64,000 nucleotides of DNA, from positions 62,001-126,000 of the forward strand of contig CAVTAL010000033.1 of assembly GCA_963732635.1 (NCBI GenBank). Reading direction: 5' to 3'. The notes below the pieces were generated by a model. The model saw only the letters and a list, made by a program, of their open reading frames with translations, ran no database searches and was not told the origin of the DNA. This document shows, piece after piece, positions 56,553-64,000 of the stretch. Position 1 is the stretch's first letter, and the number at the start of each line of letters is the position of its first letter. The DNA comes from JAKFWF01 sp963732635 (lineage in GTDB: Bacteria > Pseudomonadota > Alphaproteobacteria > Rhizobiales > Hyphomicrobiaceae). A program made the translations under genes and the position numbers.

Positions 56553-57125
56553 CTACTTGGCGATCTTCGCCAACTCCGCCTCGACCGCCTTGGTGAGACG
56601 CGGGTCGAGCGGCTCGGTCTGGGTCGAGAAGCTCGCCACCATGCGGCCGTCGGCGCCGACCAGATACTTGTGGAAATTCCAGCGCGGGGCGGCCGCGTCG
56701 CCGAGCGCGGTGCGGGCCCAGGCGTAGAACGGATGCGCGGCCTTGCCCTTCACCACCTGCTTGGCGGTGAGCGGGAACGTCACGCCGAACGCGCCCTGGC
56801 AGAAGCTCGCGATCTCTTTTTCGGCCTTGGGCTCCTGTTCGCCGAAGTCGTTGGAGGGCACGCCGATGACGACGAGACCCTTGGCCTCGTAGCGTTCGAA
56901 CAGCTTCTGCAGGCCCTCGTACTGTTTGGTATAGCCGCAGAAAGAGGCGGTATTGACCACCAGCAAAACCTTGCCGGCGAACTGCGACAGCGGCATTGCG
57001 CCACCGTCGATCGCCTCGAACGAAAACGCCGACGCGGAGCCCGTTTGGGGACCGCCGGCCCAGGTCTCGGCTGGCGCGAACAGCACCGGAACGAATGCCA
57101 GGGCTGCGAAAAGTTTTCTCATCAT
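56553..57125 (-). CDS. Exported glutathione peroxidase-like protein (Cys type)
   Basis: 190 aa from ATG 57125 (MM; either Met possible). A signal peptide (LFAALAFVPVLFAPAETWA) suggests periplasmic location, unlike most bacterial Gpx. The catalytic set is VVNTASFCGYTKQYEGLQ (peroxidatic Cys in place of selenocysteine), PSNDFGEQEP (Gln) and RWNFHKYLV (Trp, Asn). A second Cys in IASFCQGAFG could resolve the disulfide. Reduces hydroperoxides, probably with thioredoxin-like partners. Confidence 0.92.
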   Translation of the reverse strand: MMRKLFAALAFVPVLFAPAETWAGGPQTGSASAFSFEAIDGGAMPLSQFAGKVLLVVNTASFCGYTKQYEGLQKLFERYEAKGLVVIGVPSNDFGEQEPKAEKEIASFCQGAFGVTFPLTAKQVVKGKAAHPFYAWARTALGDAAAPRWNFHKYLVGADGRMVASFSTQTEPLDPRLTKAVEAELAKIAK

Positions 57126-57383
57126 CGCTCGACTCTCATGGCATTGGCGTTCTATTTTCACAGCCTTCGACGCAATCAGTTCTCGCTTCGCGAGCGGGCC
57201 CGCGCCCGCATCCCGCCGGAGGGAACCCTGCGGACCACCCGCATTCTACGATCAAAAGGCGGGGAGTTCGAGGGGCAGTCCTCTCGACCGGGTCACAGGG
57301 CGGGAGCCCTGCTTGCGCAGCACGCGTTCGATCAAAACACAGCCATCAAGGCTATGCCATCACAACCACTAAGGATCTCCGCC

Positions 57384-58257
57384 ATGGCCAACTGGTACTC
57401 GCAAACCTGGACGTTCCTCGATGGCCGCTGGCAGGAGGGCAATCCGCCGATGATGGGCCCGCGCACGCATGCGGCGTGGCAGGCCTCGTCGGTGTTCGAC
57501 GGCGCTCGCATCTTCGAAAATGTCATGCCCGATATCGACAGACACGCCGCGCGCGTCAACCAGTCGGCGCTGAAGATGGGTCTGAAGCCCACCATGCAGC
57601 CGGCTGAGATTGTCGCCCTGGCACGCGAGGGCGCCAAGAAATTCGCCAAGGGCACCGCCGTCTACGTCAAGCCGATGTACTGGGGCGAGGCCGACGGCCT
57701 CTACACCATTTGTCCAGATCCCGAACTCGACCCGCTTTTGCCTCTGCCTGTTCGAGGCGCCGATGCCGGAACCGGTCGGCTCCAGCCTCACCGTGTCGAG
57801 CTTCCGCCGGCCATCGCTTGAGACCATGCCGACCGACGTCAAGACCGGCGCCCTCTATCCGAACAATGCGCGCGCCGCCCGCGAGGCTGCGGCCAAGGGC
57901 TTCGGCAACGCGCTCGTCCTCGACATGCTGGGCAACGTCGCCGAGACCGCGTTCTCGAACGTGTGGATGGTGAAGGACGGCGTCGTCATGACGCCGGCAC
58001 CGAACGGCACGTTCCTCAACGGCGTCACCCGCCAGCGGGTGATGGGTCTGCTGCGCAAGGAAGGCCTCGAAGTGCGCGAGGCGACGCTGAAGGTCGCCGA
58101 CTTCCTGGCCGCCGACGAGGTGTTCACCACTGGCAACTACTCGAAGGTGATGCCGGTGGTGAAGGTCGAAACCGTCGAAATGCAGCCGGGTCCGGTCTAC
58201 CGCCGCGCCCGCGAAGCCTACTGGAAGTTCGCCAAGTCGGGCGAGTTCGATTTGTAG
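57384..58257 (+). pseudogene. Class IV aminotransferase, branched-chain amino acid type, frame interrupted once
   Basis: PLP enzyme of about 290 aa. The start MANWYSQTWTFLDGRW (ATG 57384) has GGATC/AAGG upstream; WQASSVFDGARIFENV and YVKPMYWGEADGLY are IlvE-like, and after the break RPSLETMPTDVKTGALYPNNA carries the PLP Lys (VKTG in place of KTxxN-type), with GNVAETAFSNVWMVKDG as cofactor contact. The frame breaks at 57724-57725; deleting one A joins CPDPDSTRFCLCLFEAP and gives 291 codons with stop. It resembles branched-chain or D-amino-acid transaminases. Its last 51 bp are duplicated 907 bp downstream. Confidence 0.83.
58205..58255 (+). repeat. 51-bp direct repeat, copy A (end of the aminotransferase gene)
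   Basis: Identical over 51 nt to 59112-59162. It encodes the last residues AREAYWKFAKSGEFDL up to the stop codon, which differs between copies (TAG here, TGA in copy B). Confidence 0.95.
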
Positions 58258-58740
58258 CGCAGGCGCCGCGAGAACAGCGTCACCGCAGGTCAGGCAGAAC
58301 CTGCGGCTTCGATCGAGACGTTTTTGCAGTATATACAAGCAACAACGGCCTCCTCTGCCCGCAGGGTTCGTCGGTTGAAAAATTCCCCTCATCCGAGGGT
58401 GAGCGGGGTGGCCGTGGTCCACGGCGGTCTTCCGCAGTATTGAATTCAAGTGGCCCAGGGCCACCCCATTGCTCGGACGGATTTTAGGGTCCCCCCGTGC
58501 TGACGAGCTGGTGTGGGCCTACCCCTTGCTCGCGCCAAGAAGGGGTGCACGGAACCCTCCGGCAGTGACAGCGCGTTACCGCACACGTCCGGACCGTCCA
58601 TTCCGCCTCCGCACTTTTGAACGCCTTCGAAGCGCGCCCTTTAGTGAAGCGGAACATGGGCAGTATCGCATGGGGGCGGCTGGCGTGGATAAGTGCGGGG
58701 GCGCGAGATCGTGAGATGGTGAGTTCGTGAAGTCGTGGAA

Positions 58741-58835
58741 CGGTGCCTGGGCCTTCAGCCCGGTACCGTCTGCACAACTGCGGCGACACGAGCGGCGCGA
58801 TCTCGGCATTGGTGCCAGGCTGAAGCCAGGCACCG
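58741..58835. repeat. Inverted repeat, about 18-bp arms
   Basis: The left arm CGGTGCCTGGGCCTTCAGCC (58741-58760) pairs with GGCTGAAGCCAGGCACCG (58818-58835), leaving a 2-nt bulge. The loop is 57 nt. Such arms are common in short palindromic mobile repeats of alphaproteobacteria. Confidence 0.65.
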
Positions 58836-58983
58836 TCGGCACCACACCCCGTGCCGTCATCCCGGCGGACGGCCGCTGGACACACGACAAGCATCAATTG
58901 CGTAGTGTTCGCGGTTGGAATGAAGGCGTTGAACCGGCGTTATTTTTCCGCTCACATAACACGTGCAGCGGCTTGTCGATCGT

Positions 58984-58999
58984 CCCGGCCTGCGCCGGG
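58984..58999. repeat. Short REP-like palindrome
   Basis: CCCGGCCTGCGCCGGG is flanked by TCGT and ATGAC, the form of a widespread proteobacterial REP-type sequence (GTCCCGGCC-GCGCCGGGATGAC). A partial related sequence, GTCATCCCGGCGGACGG, occurs at about 58857. Confidence 0.6.
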
Positions 59000-59042
59000 A
59001 TGACGGCTGTGGGGAGGTTGGCGGCGCCTATTCTGGTTGGCC

Positions 59043-59107
59043 GGGGACAGTTACCGTTCTGGCGAATGGCCGGTAGTTACAATGGGATGGTCAAAATCGG
59101 TGTCCCC
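59043..59107. repeat. Palindromic element, copy 1 (GGGGACAGTTACCG type)
   Basis: 65 bp beginning GGGGACAGTTACCG and ending CGGTGTCCCC, with a middle (GGTAGTTACAATGGGATGG) nearly the same as copy 2 at 60758-60826. The right arm has lost a few bases compared with copy 2. It ends 4 nt before the duplicated aminotransferase tail. Sequences of this kind are often associated with RAYT-type (TnpA-REP) transposases; none is encoded here. Confidence 0.75.
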
Positions 59108-59111
59108 GCAA

Positions 59112-59162
59112 GCGCCCGCGAAGCCTACTGGAAGTTCGCCAAGTCGGGCGAGTTCGATTTGT
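59112..59162 (+). repeat. 51-bp direct repeat, copy B (duplicated aminotransferase tail)
   Basis: Perfect copy of 58205-58255, directly after the palindromic element copy 1. It is in frame with a stop (TGA) but has no gene body in front of it. Confidence 0.95.
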
Positions 59163-59321
59163 GAGCGATGAATGGCATTTGACCGGTTGAATTAGCCGGT
59201 CGCTTACCATTTCGCTACTTGCCAGCAATCAACGACTGCTGATTAATTGCAATTTATCGCTGTGCGGACAATCATGACCCGGCTTCGCGTTCCCTGTGCG
59301 CGACAAGGTGGAGATTATCCG

Positions 59322-59597
59322 ATGCGAATAGCTGTGTTGTTAGCCTTTGCCCTGGCTTGCTGCGCACCGTCAGCTGTGGCCGACGAGCAGCCCGTCGCTT
59401 GCGGCGAACCTGCGCGTTCAACCGCTGCCGCCGCATCGCCCCGCGCCCAGGGGGGCGATGCACGGCTGCGGCAATGGAGGTGCGCCATATTCGCCGGATT
59501 ATGGTATTGGCGCAGCCACGACCTCGCGCGCACGGCGATGGCGTGCTGGCAGCCACGGTCGGCGGCGCCAATGCTCTCCCGTCATTTAGGGATCTGA
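59322..59597 (+). CDS. Putative small exported protein of unknown function
   Basis: 91 codons plus stop. ATG 59322 has AAGGTGGAG 8 nt upstream and opens a signal peptide (MRIAVLLAFALACCAPSAVA). After about residue 45 the frame becomes unlike protein; a GGGGGG run at about 59452-59457 invites a one-base error, and the neighbouring frame after it reads GCGNGGAPYSPDYGIGAATT and ends at 59589. So the true C-terminus is uncertain. It lies 3 nt before the next exported protein gene, probably in one operon. Confidence 0.45.
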   Translation: MRIAVLLAFALACCAPSAVADEQPVACGEPARSTAAAASPRAQGGDARLRQWRCAIFAGLWYWRSHDLARTAMACWQPRSAAPMLSRHLGI

Positions 59598-59600
59598 GCC

Positions 59601-60746
59601 ATGATTGCACGCAAATCCTGCAAGCCCTTCCTGTCGGTTCTGGCCAGCGCGGTGCTATTGTGCGCCACCTTGCTCGCCGCCGGGCCGGCGTCGGCCCAGC
59701 AATTCGATCCGCCAGAGGACACGTCGTTTCCGGACATTTTCGCATCGCCCGACACAGTGGCGAAAGAGACAGTCGGCCGGCGCAAACTCGAGGCGCTGGC
59801 TCAACTCACGCACACCGACATTGAAATCGAACACCTGCGCCGCATGGCGGCTACCTTGCGCGAGAAAAAGATCAAGACGCCTTCGGGCCTGTGGTCGCTG
59901 ACGCTGCTGTACAGCGGACTGAATGATGCGACGATCCAGCAATACTGGCATCCGATGGCATTCGCCGAATTCGAGAAGCGGTTTGCAACCGCAATCACTG
60001 CCAACCCGAACGATCCCTTCCTGTATATCCTCAGGGCACAAGTGCTGTACGCCCAAGCGATTGCCGCAATGGATCCGGCAACGGCGCCGGAGGGAACGCC
60101 CGAGGCGCAAGGTGAGGCCATCGAAGCCCGCGTTTCCGCGTTCATGAATTACCTCGATGAAATTCACGATAAGGCGTCATCCGATCCGGGCTGGTATCGG
60201 CTCGCCCTGAGTGCACGCTCCAGTTGGTGCATCGCCCTGGAGGATCGATGGGCGATCCTGACGGAAGCGATGGAGAAATTTCCCGACTTCCATCAATTGT
60301 ACTTCGAGGTGGTCCAGGCCGCACACCGCTGTGATCGCGTCACACGCAACATAACGGCATACAAAGTAGTCGACATGGCGGCTCAGAAACTGGGGGCCGT
60401 TCAGGGCGACGCGCTCTACGCGCGGACGATGTGGTACATGTCGCAGCTCGATAACAGCGAACATATATTCGCCACCGACCTTGTCGACTGGCATCGCATG
60501 CGACGCGGCATTGATCACATTCTGGCGCAGCATGGTGACACCTGGAACGTGAACCATTTCGCCAAGTTTGCTTGTACCGGTGGTGACAAGACCGTGGCGC
60601 TGCGCCTGCTGCCCAAGGTGGTGCAGAACCCGTTGCAGCACGTTTGGGGCAATCCCGGCAGATTCGGCGCCTGCTGGCAGTGGTCGCGCCATCCAGACAC
60701 GCCCGACCGCTACACCGTCCGACGCGCGCCGCGCTCAGCCCTTTAG
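59601..60746 (+). CDS. Exported protein of unknown function, helical-repeat type
   Basis: 381 aa. A signal peptide (SVLASAVLLCATLLAAGPASAQ) is followed by mostly helical sequence with spaced aromatic and Ala residues (AFAEFEKRFATAITANPNDPFLYILRAQVLYAQAIAA; YFEVVQAAHRCDRVT), suggesting TPR-like repeats. The pattern of WY, HP and late FAKFAC/GDKTVALRLL resembles DUF4034-type proteins, but I am not certain. A palindromic element begins 12 nt after the stop codon, which may act as its terminator. Confidence 0.75.
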   Translation: MIARKSCKPFLSVLASAVLLCATLLAAGPASAQQFDPPEDTSFPDIFASPDTVAKETVGRRKLEALAQLTHTDIEIEHLRRMAATLREKKIKTPSGLWSLTLLYSGLNDATIQQYWHPMAFAEFEKRFATAITANPNDPFLYILRAQVLYAQAIAAMDPATAPEGTPEAQGEAIEARVSAFMNYLDEIHDKASSDPGWYRLALSARSSWCIALEDRWAILTEAMEKFPDFHQLYFEVVQAAHRCDRVTRNITAYKVVDMAAQKLGAVQGDALYARTMWYMSQLDNSEHIFATDLVDWHRMRRGIDHILAQHGDTWNVNHFAKFACTGGDKTVALRLLPKVVQNPLQHVWGNPGRFGACWQWSRHPDTPDRYTVRRAPRSAL

Positions 60747-60757
60747 CCGGCGCTTGC

Positions 60758-60826
60758 GGGGACAGTTACCGATCTGGCGAAATGCCATTGGTTACAATGG
60801 GATGATCAAAATCGGTAACTGTCCCC
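60758..60826. repeat. Palindromic element, copy 2 (perfect 16-bp arms)
   Basis: Arms GGGGACAGTTACCGAT and ATCGGTAACTGTCCCC are perfectly complementary around a 37-nt centre, and pairing extends outwards (GCTTGC against GTAAGC with one mismatch). The centre GGTTACAATGGGATGATCAAA is shared with copy 1. No coding capacity; a non-autonomous palindromic repeat. Confidence 0.85.
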
Positions 60827-61349
60827 GTAAGCCCGATTTCATTTTGCACCTAAGAAACTGGATATTGTTCACGCCGACTTAGTTCTTGAGCGTCAACCGA
60901 GAGCTCATCTGAGCAAAAGAATGTGGGACCACGAAAAGGATCCCCCCCCCAAACTTGGTAATTCCCCCGCGCCACAGATGGATGTTCCAACACACCATTC
61001 CAGAGTCAGCGTGCAGGCATTATGGAGCCTCTTTACCGACGTGGGTTTTGTCAAAACCTACTTTCCCGTATCCGTTATTGAATTCCGTTTCCTCGATAAC
61101 GACGGCGTCGATGACGCATCGAAACATGCAAGATGAAATAATCGTGCATCCGCTTCGGTTGAGGGATGTCTGTAAATACGAGGTTGAGCTTCAATGAACG
61201 TGATGGACGTTCGGCTCCAAGCGCTCGATAACGATCTTGACCTCTTCGCTGCACAAACCAAGGCGTGGAGAGATCGGCTTCCCCCGAATATCGTGGAGCA
61301 TGTCGCCATTTTCGCGGGCCACCTATGATTAGCGGATCTGGGAGTTTTT
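60827..61349. other. Gene-poor gap with two short coupled plus-strand frames
   Basis: 523 bases. A 44-codon frame (61194-61328, MNVMDVRLQALDNDLDLFAA) overlaps by ATGA the end of a preceding frame whose last part reads DEIIVHPLRLRDVCKYEVEL; an earlier frame (ends 61136) contains SVIEFRFLDNDGVDDASK. Together they look like pieces of one or two decayed small genes. No family recognised. A CCCCCCCC run at about 60951 could also hide an error. Confidence 0.3.
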
Positions 61350-62150
61350 TTAGCTGCGCAGGATCGATTGGCTGCCCGAACAGTAACGGCAGGTAGATGT
61401 CTTTGGTTTATCCCAGTAATCAGCGGGGCCGGCCGACCGCAAGTGATCCATCACCCAATCCATCTGGAACGCCAAATTACTTCGTCCCTGTAATTCGATT
61501 GTCTTGGGGCGACTATGCCTGAGGCAAATGGGTTGACGCTTGTCGGCGATCACACCAGCCCCCACACTCTTCCCGTCAGCCCCGACCTTCACGAACCGCA
61601 CCTCCCGCGCCGGGAACACCTTCGCCTTCAGCTCTTTCACCATTTCCTCGGCACCGCCGAACGGGGCGATCACTTCGACGACCCAGAGTTGGCGCTGGTC
61701 TTCCGGCACGGCAGCGCCGCTTTTCCAGTCTTGCGGTCGCAAGCGACTGACGCCTTGCGCGAGGCGTCCGGCGACCTCGGCATCGACCTCGGCCCAGAAC
61801 ACCACGCCGATCGGCTTTGGTGGGTTCTTGACGTCGCCGCTGTCGTAGTAAAGCCGGAACTGCTGCAGCAGCGCCGGTGCCATCGGTTCGTTTTCGTTTG
61901 CCGCCTGCGCGGCGGGCCACTCGAGATCGGCGATGAACATCTGCTTGTGCAGTGGCGATTGGCTCATCAGCCAAACGATATCGCTCAAGCTCTGGCTCAT
62001 GGTCTTGGCATGACCTTCCGGCGGCGGCAGGCTGAAGGGATTGCCGAACGGTGTACCGGGCGCTTGCGACGGAGGGTTCGAGCCAGCGTCGCCGTTGCCG
62101 CCCGGTTTGTCGGCTACGGCATATACCCTATTCAAACACTGACCCAACAT
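61350..62150 (-). CDS. HlyC-like toxin-activating lysine acyltransferase homologue (orphan)
   Basis: About 266 aa from ATG 62150; ATG 62000 (MSQSLSDIVW) is an alternative start, and the N-terminal Pro/Gly-rich extension is uncertain. The core follows the RTX-toxin acyltransferase family: IVWLMSQSPLHKQMFIADLEW with the catalytic His in SPxH, LLQQFRLYYDSG, PIGVVFWAEVDAEVAGRL, SRLRPQDWKSG, QLWVVEVIAPFGGAEEMVKEL and a final VRFVKV strand. HlyC moves a fatty acyl group from acyl carrier protein to lysines of pro-hemolysin. No RTX toxin or type I secretion gene is in the window. The last about 55 residues (Cys- and basic-rich) lack family similarity and may reflect a frame error near 61530-61540. 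Confidence 0.8.
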   Translation of the reverse strand: MLGQCLNRVYAVADKPGGNGDAGSNPPSQAPGTPFGNPFSLPPPEGHAKTMSQSLSDIVWLMSQSPLHKQMFIADLEWPAAQAANENEPMAPALLQQFRLYYDSGDVKNPPKPIGVVFWAEVDAEVAGRLAQGVSRLRPQDWKSGAAVPEDQRQLWVVEVIAPFGGAEEMVKELKAKVFPAREVRFVKVGADGKSVGAGVIADKRQPICLRHSRPKTIELQGRSNLAFQMDWVMDHLRSAGPADYWDKPKTSTCRYCSGSQSILRS

Positions 62151-62204
62151 ACGAAGGTGCCTCACGGGGACTGCGCGCAATTTTGGTCAACTGGACGTGG
62201 ACTG

Positions 62205-63398
62205 CTACCCCTTCAACCGCCCCCACGCCTGCAACCTGGCCACTCCTTCTGCCATGTCGGCGGTATTGCCGGCGTAGGAGAAGCGCATGAAGTGTCGGCC
62301 ACGGGCTTCATCGAAGTCGACGCCGGGGGTGGCGGCGATGCCGGTTTCCTCCAGCATCTGTCTGGCGAACGCGAGGCTGTCGTCGGTGAAGCGGCTGACA
62401 TCTGCGTACAAATAGAACGCGCCGTCGGCCGGCACCAGTTGGTCGAGGCCTGCCTTCGGGAAGCCCGCCAGCATCACCTCGCGGTTGGCGCGATAGACCC
62501 GCTTGTTGGCTTCCAGCTCCTCGATGCCGTCGAAGGCGCCGATGGCCGCGACCTGGGCCACCGCCGGCGGCGAAATGTAGAGGTTCTGCGCCAAGCGCTC
62601 GACGGCTGAGATCAACCGCTCCGGCAACACCATCCAGCCGACCCGCCAGCCGGTCATCGAGAAGTATTTCGAGAAACTGTTGATGACGATGGCGTCATCT
62701 GAATACTGCAACGCGGTGTGGTCGGGCTGGCCGTAGCTGAGGCCATGGTAGATCTCGTCGGAGATGAACCACGCGCCGCGTTTGGCGCAGGCACGCGCGA
62801 TCGCCGACAGCCGGGCCGGCTCCAGCATGGTGCCGGTCGGATTGGCCGGACTGGCGATCAGCACGCCAGCCAGCCGCTCGCGTTCGATCGCGGCTTCGAC
62901 CTGCGCCAGTGTGGGCATCCAGCGATGTTCGGCGGTGGTCTCAAGGATCACCGGCTGTTGGCCGAGCGCCGACAGCACATGGCGATAGCAGGGATATCCG
63001 GGCGACGGCAGGCCGACGCGATCACCGGCATCGAAGGCGGCAAGAAACCCAAGCACGAAGGCGGCAGATGAACCGCTGGTCACCACCACGCGCGCCGGAT
63101 CGAGGTCGAGACCGTACCAGGTGCGATAGAGCCCCGCGATCCGCTGACGCAGTTCCGGCATGCCGAGCGCGAGCGTATAGCCGAGGTTGTCGGCATCGAG
63201 CGCGCGCTTCACCGCCTCGCGCGCGGCCTTGGGCGCCGCCGTGCCGGGCTGGCCGACCTCCATGTGGATGACCTTGTGGCCCGCCGCCTCGCGCGCGGCA
63301 GCGGCCCGCATCACGTCCATGACGATGAACGAGGCGATACCGCTACGGGTCGAGGCGCCCCGCTCGATCAGGTCTCGTGCCGCTGCGATTGTGTCCAT
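62205..63398 (-). CDS. Pyridoxal-phosphate aminotransferase, class I/II (aspartate aminotransferase-like)
   Basis: 397-aa fold-type I PLP enzyme. The cofactor Lys is in VINSFSKYFSMTGWRVGWMV (about 236-255); other motifs are GYTLALGMPELRQRIAGLY, SSAAFVLGFLAAF, SPANPTGTMLEP (PLP contact Asn), ISDEIYHGLSYG (Asp, Tyr) and the substrate Arg in MRFSYAGNTADMAEG. The family includes aspartate, aromatic and LL-diaminopimelate transaminases; substrate undetermined. Start MDTIAAARDL at 63398. It lies 54 nt before the HlyC-like gene on the same strand. Confidence 0.92.
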   Translation of the reverse strand: MDTIAAARDLIERGASTRSGIASFIVMDVMRAAAAREAAGHKVIHMEVGQPGTAAPKAAREAVKRALDADNLGYTLALGMPELRQRIAGLYRTWYGLDLDPARVVVTSGSSAAFVLGFLAAFDAGDRVGLPSPGYPCYRHVLSALGQQPVILETTAEHRWMPTLAQVEAAIERERLAGVLIASPANPTGTMLEPARLSAIARACAKRGAWFISDEIYHGLSYGQPDHTALQYSDDAIVINSFSKYFSMTGWRVGWMVLPERLISAVERLAQNLYISPPAVAQVAAIGAFDGIEELEANKRVYRANREVMLAGFPKAGLDQLVPADGAFYLYADVSRFTDDSLAFARQMLEETGIAATPGVDFDEARGRHFMRFSYAGNTADMAEGVARLQAWGRLKG

Positions 63399-63421
63399 GA
63401 CAAATCCCGCCCTCTATTCAT

Positions 63422-64000
63422 TTATGGACTACTCACCCGGCCATCACCGGTCTGCCCCGCAACAGCCCCACCGACGGCATTGGCCGGCGACATGCCATCC
63501 GTCGATTGTACCATTACCGCGTTGTAGGCGAACTCGATATTCGCTTCCCGCAGTGCCTTGTGCACCCGCTTTAGCGCCTCGCGTTGCACCCAACTGGATC
63601 GTGCCGGCTTGGCGGTGAACTTGAGCCGGCAAATGATCGCGTTGTCGACGATGTCGGCAACACCCTGCATCTTCAGCGGCAGGATCATCTCGCCCCCGAA
63701 TTCCGGATCTGCTTGCAACTCCTGGCCGACCTTCTTCACCGCCTTGCGCACCTTTTCGACGTCCGCTCGCCGATCGATGCGAATATTGAATTTCACCGTC
63801 GACCAGTCGCGGCTGGCATTGGTAACGGCGGCGATCTGGCCGAAGGGGACAGTATGCACGAGCCCGCTTTGATGGCGCAACTGCACCGAGCGCAGACTGA
63901 TTTTTTCCACGGTGCCCTTGAGCTTGCCGGTATCGATGTATTCACCGACCCGGAAGGCATCCTCGGTCATGAAGAAAACGCCGGATACCACATCCCGCAC
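63422..64000 (-). CDS. MscS-family mechanosensitive channel (partial, N-terminus off window)
   Basis: The last 192 codons are present; the gene continues past 64000. The visible part begins at the end of the pore helix and runs into the cytoplasmic beta domain (GVFFMTEDAFRVGEYIDTGKLKGTVEKISLRSVQLRHQSG), where the FRVGDxI-type segment is the MscS hallmark. The C-terminal alpha-beta vestibule (VKFNIRIDRRADVEKVRKAV) follows. It opens under membrane tension to release solutes. The stop is at 63422; the class I aminotransferase gene starts 23 nt further on the same strand. Confidence 0.92.
   Translation of the reverse strand: MRDVVSGVFFMTEDAFRVGEYIDTGKLKGTVEKISLRSVQLRHQSGLVHTVPFGQIAAVTNASRDWSTVKFNIRIDRRADVEKVRKAVKKVGQELQADPEFGGEMILPLKMQGVADIVDNAIICRLKFTAKPARSSWVQREALKRVHKALREANIEFAYNAVMVQSTDGMSPANAVGGAVAGQTGDGRVSSP

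Larger units (their letters stand above)
58258..59321. other. Repeat-rich gene-free region
   Basis: No recognised gene. It contains several palindromes of REP/MITE type, described separately, and the second copy of the aminotransferase tail. Open frames here (for example 58727-59164) run through the repeats and the duplicated tail and are not credible genes. The region looks like a landing site for small palindromic elements. Confidence 0.6.

Noticed and set aside
58727..59164. 145-codon open frame ending in AREAYWKFAKSGEFDL
   Set aside because: It runs through palindromic repeats and only ends in the duplicated tail of the aminotransferase gene; not a real gene.
1..64000. CRISPR array, prophage, integrated plasmid or tRNA-linked island
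   Set aside because: No regularly spaced repeats, integrase, phage structural gene, replication gene or tRNA was found on either strand.

Overview
The window is 64 kb of GC-rich, gene-dense chromosomal DNA. The porin type, the TctC-type binding proteins, the narKGHJI cluster with a Dnr-like regulator and the abundance of ABC and TTT uptake systems point to an alphaproteobacterium, probably a soil or water heterotroph that can respire nitrate (inference from gene content; a Rhizobiales or Reyranella-like lineage is possible but not shown). No rRNA, tRNA, CRISPR array, prophage or intact insertion sequence was seen.

Layout. 1-9150 (minus): narK-narG-narH-narJ-narI, the membrane nitrate reductase with a fused NarK transporter, divergent from a Crp/Fnr-family regulator (9406-10104); two FNR/Dnr boxes lie between them. 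10551-12680: an unrecognised exported protein made of repeated modules, followed by a decayed higBA-like remnant. 13230-16234: a broken TMADH-type flavin oxidoreductase and a 2-hydroxyacid dehydrogenase. 16216-21543 (minus): a complete peptide-type ABC importer, divergent from a GlpD-like FAD enzyme and a HAD hydrolase (21698-24009). 24354-26901: cytochrome bd-type quinol oxidase (cydA, cydB) with a 42-codon DUF2474-like third gene. 27111-33524 (minus): beta-propeller protein, tctC-tctB-tctA and an aromatic-ring hydroxylase. 33770-34896 (minus): ferric-reductase-like heme membrane protein with a small exported intradiol-dioxygenase-like protein. 35322-37188: HutD-like protein and an alpha/beta hydrolase. 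37470-42803: polyamine-type ABC importer with an amine-oxidising flavoenzyme. 43199-51918: YcaQ-type DNA glycosylase, SAF-type oxidoreductase, multicopper oxidase with a Gly-Ser linker, PHB-depolymerase-type esterase, a porin and an MFS transporter. 52134-58257: a papain-like hydrolase, a ParDE/RelBE-type toxin-antitoxin pair, M20 amidohydrolase, D-Ala-D-Ala ligase, exported glutathione peroxidase and a class IV aminotransferase. 58258-61349: palindromic repeats, a 51-bp duplicated gene tail and exported proteins of unknown function. 61350-64000 (minus): orphan HlyC-like acyltransferase, class I aminotransferase and part of a MscS channel.

Combined picture. The nar cluster and the bd oxidase give alternative terminal electron acceptors for low oxygen; the rest is mostly uptake (peptide, carboxylate, polyamine) paired with the first catabolic enzyme, as is usual for oligotrophic alphaproteobacteria.

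A caution that affects reading: six genes are interrupted by single-base frame changes, most of which are explained by one base too many or too few in a short homopolymer. The encoded proteins otherwise keep all motifs and their normal length. I therefore read most of these as probable sequence errors rather than decay, but label them as interrupted because that is what the sequence shows.
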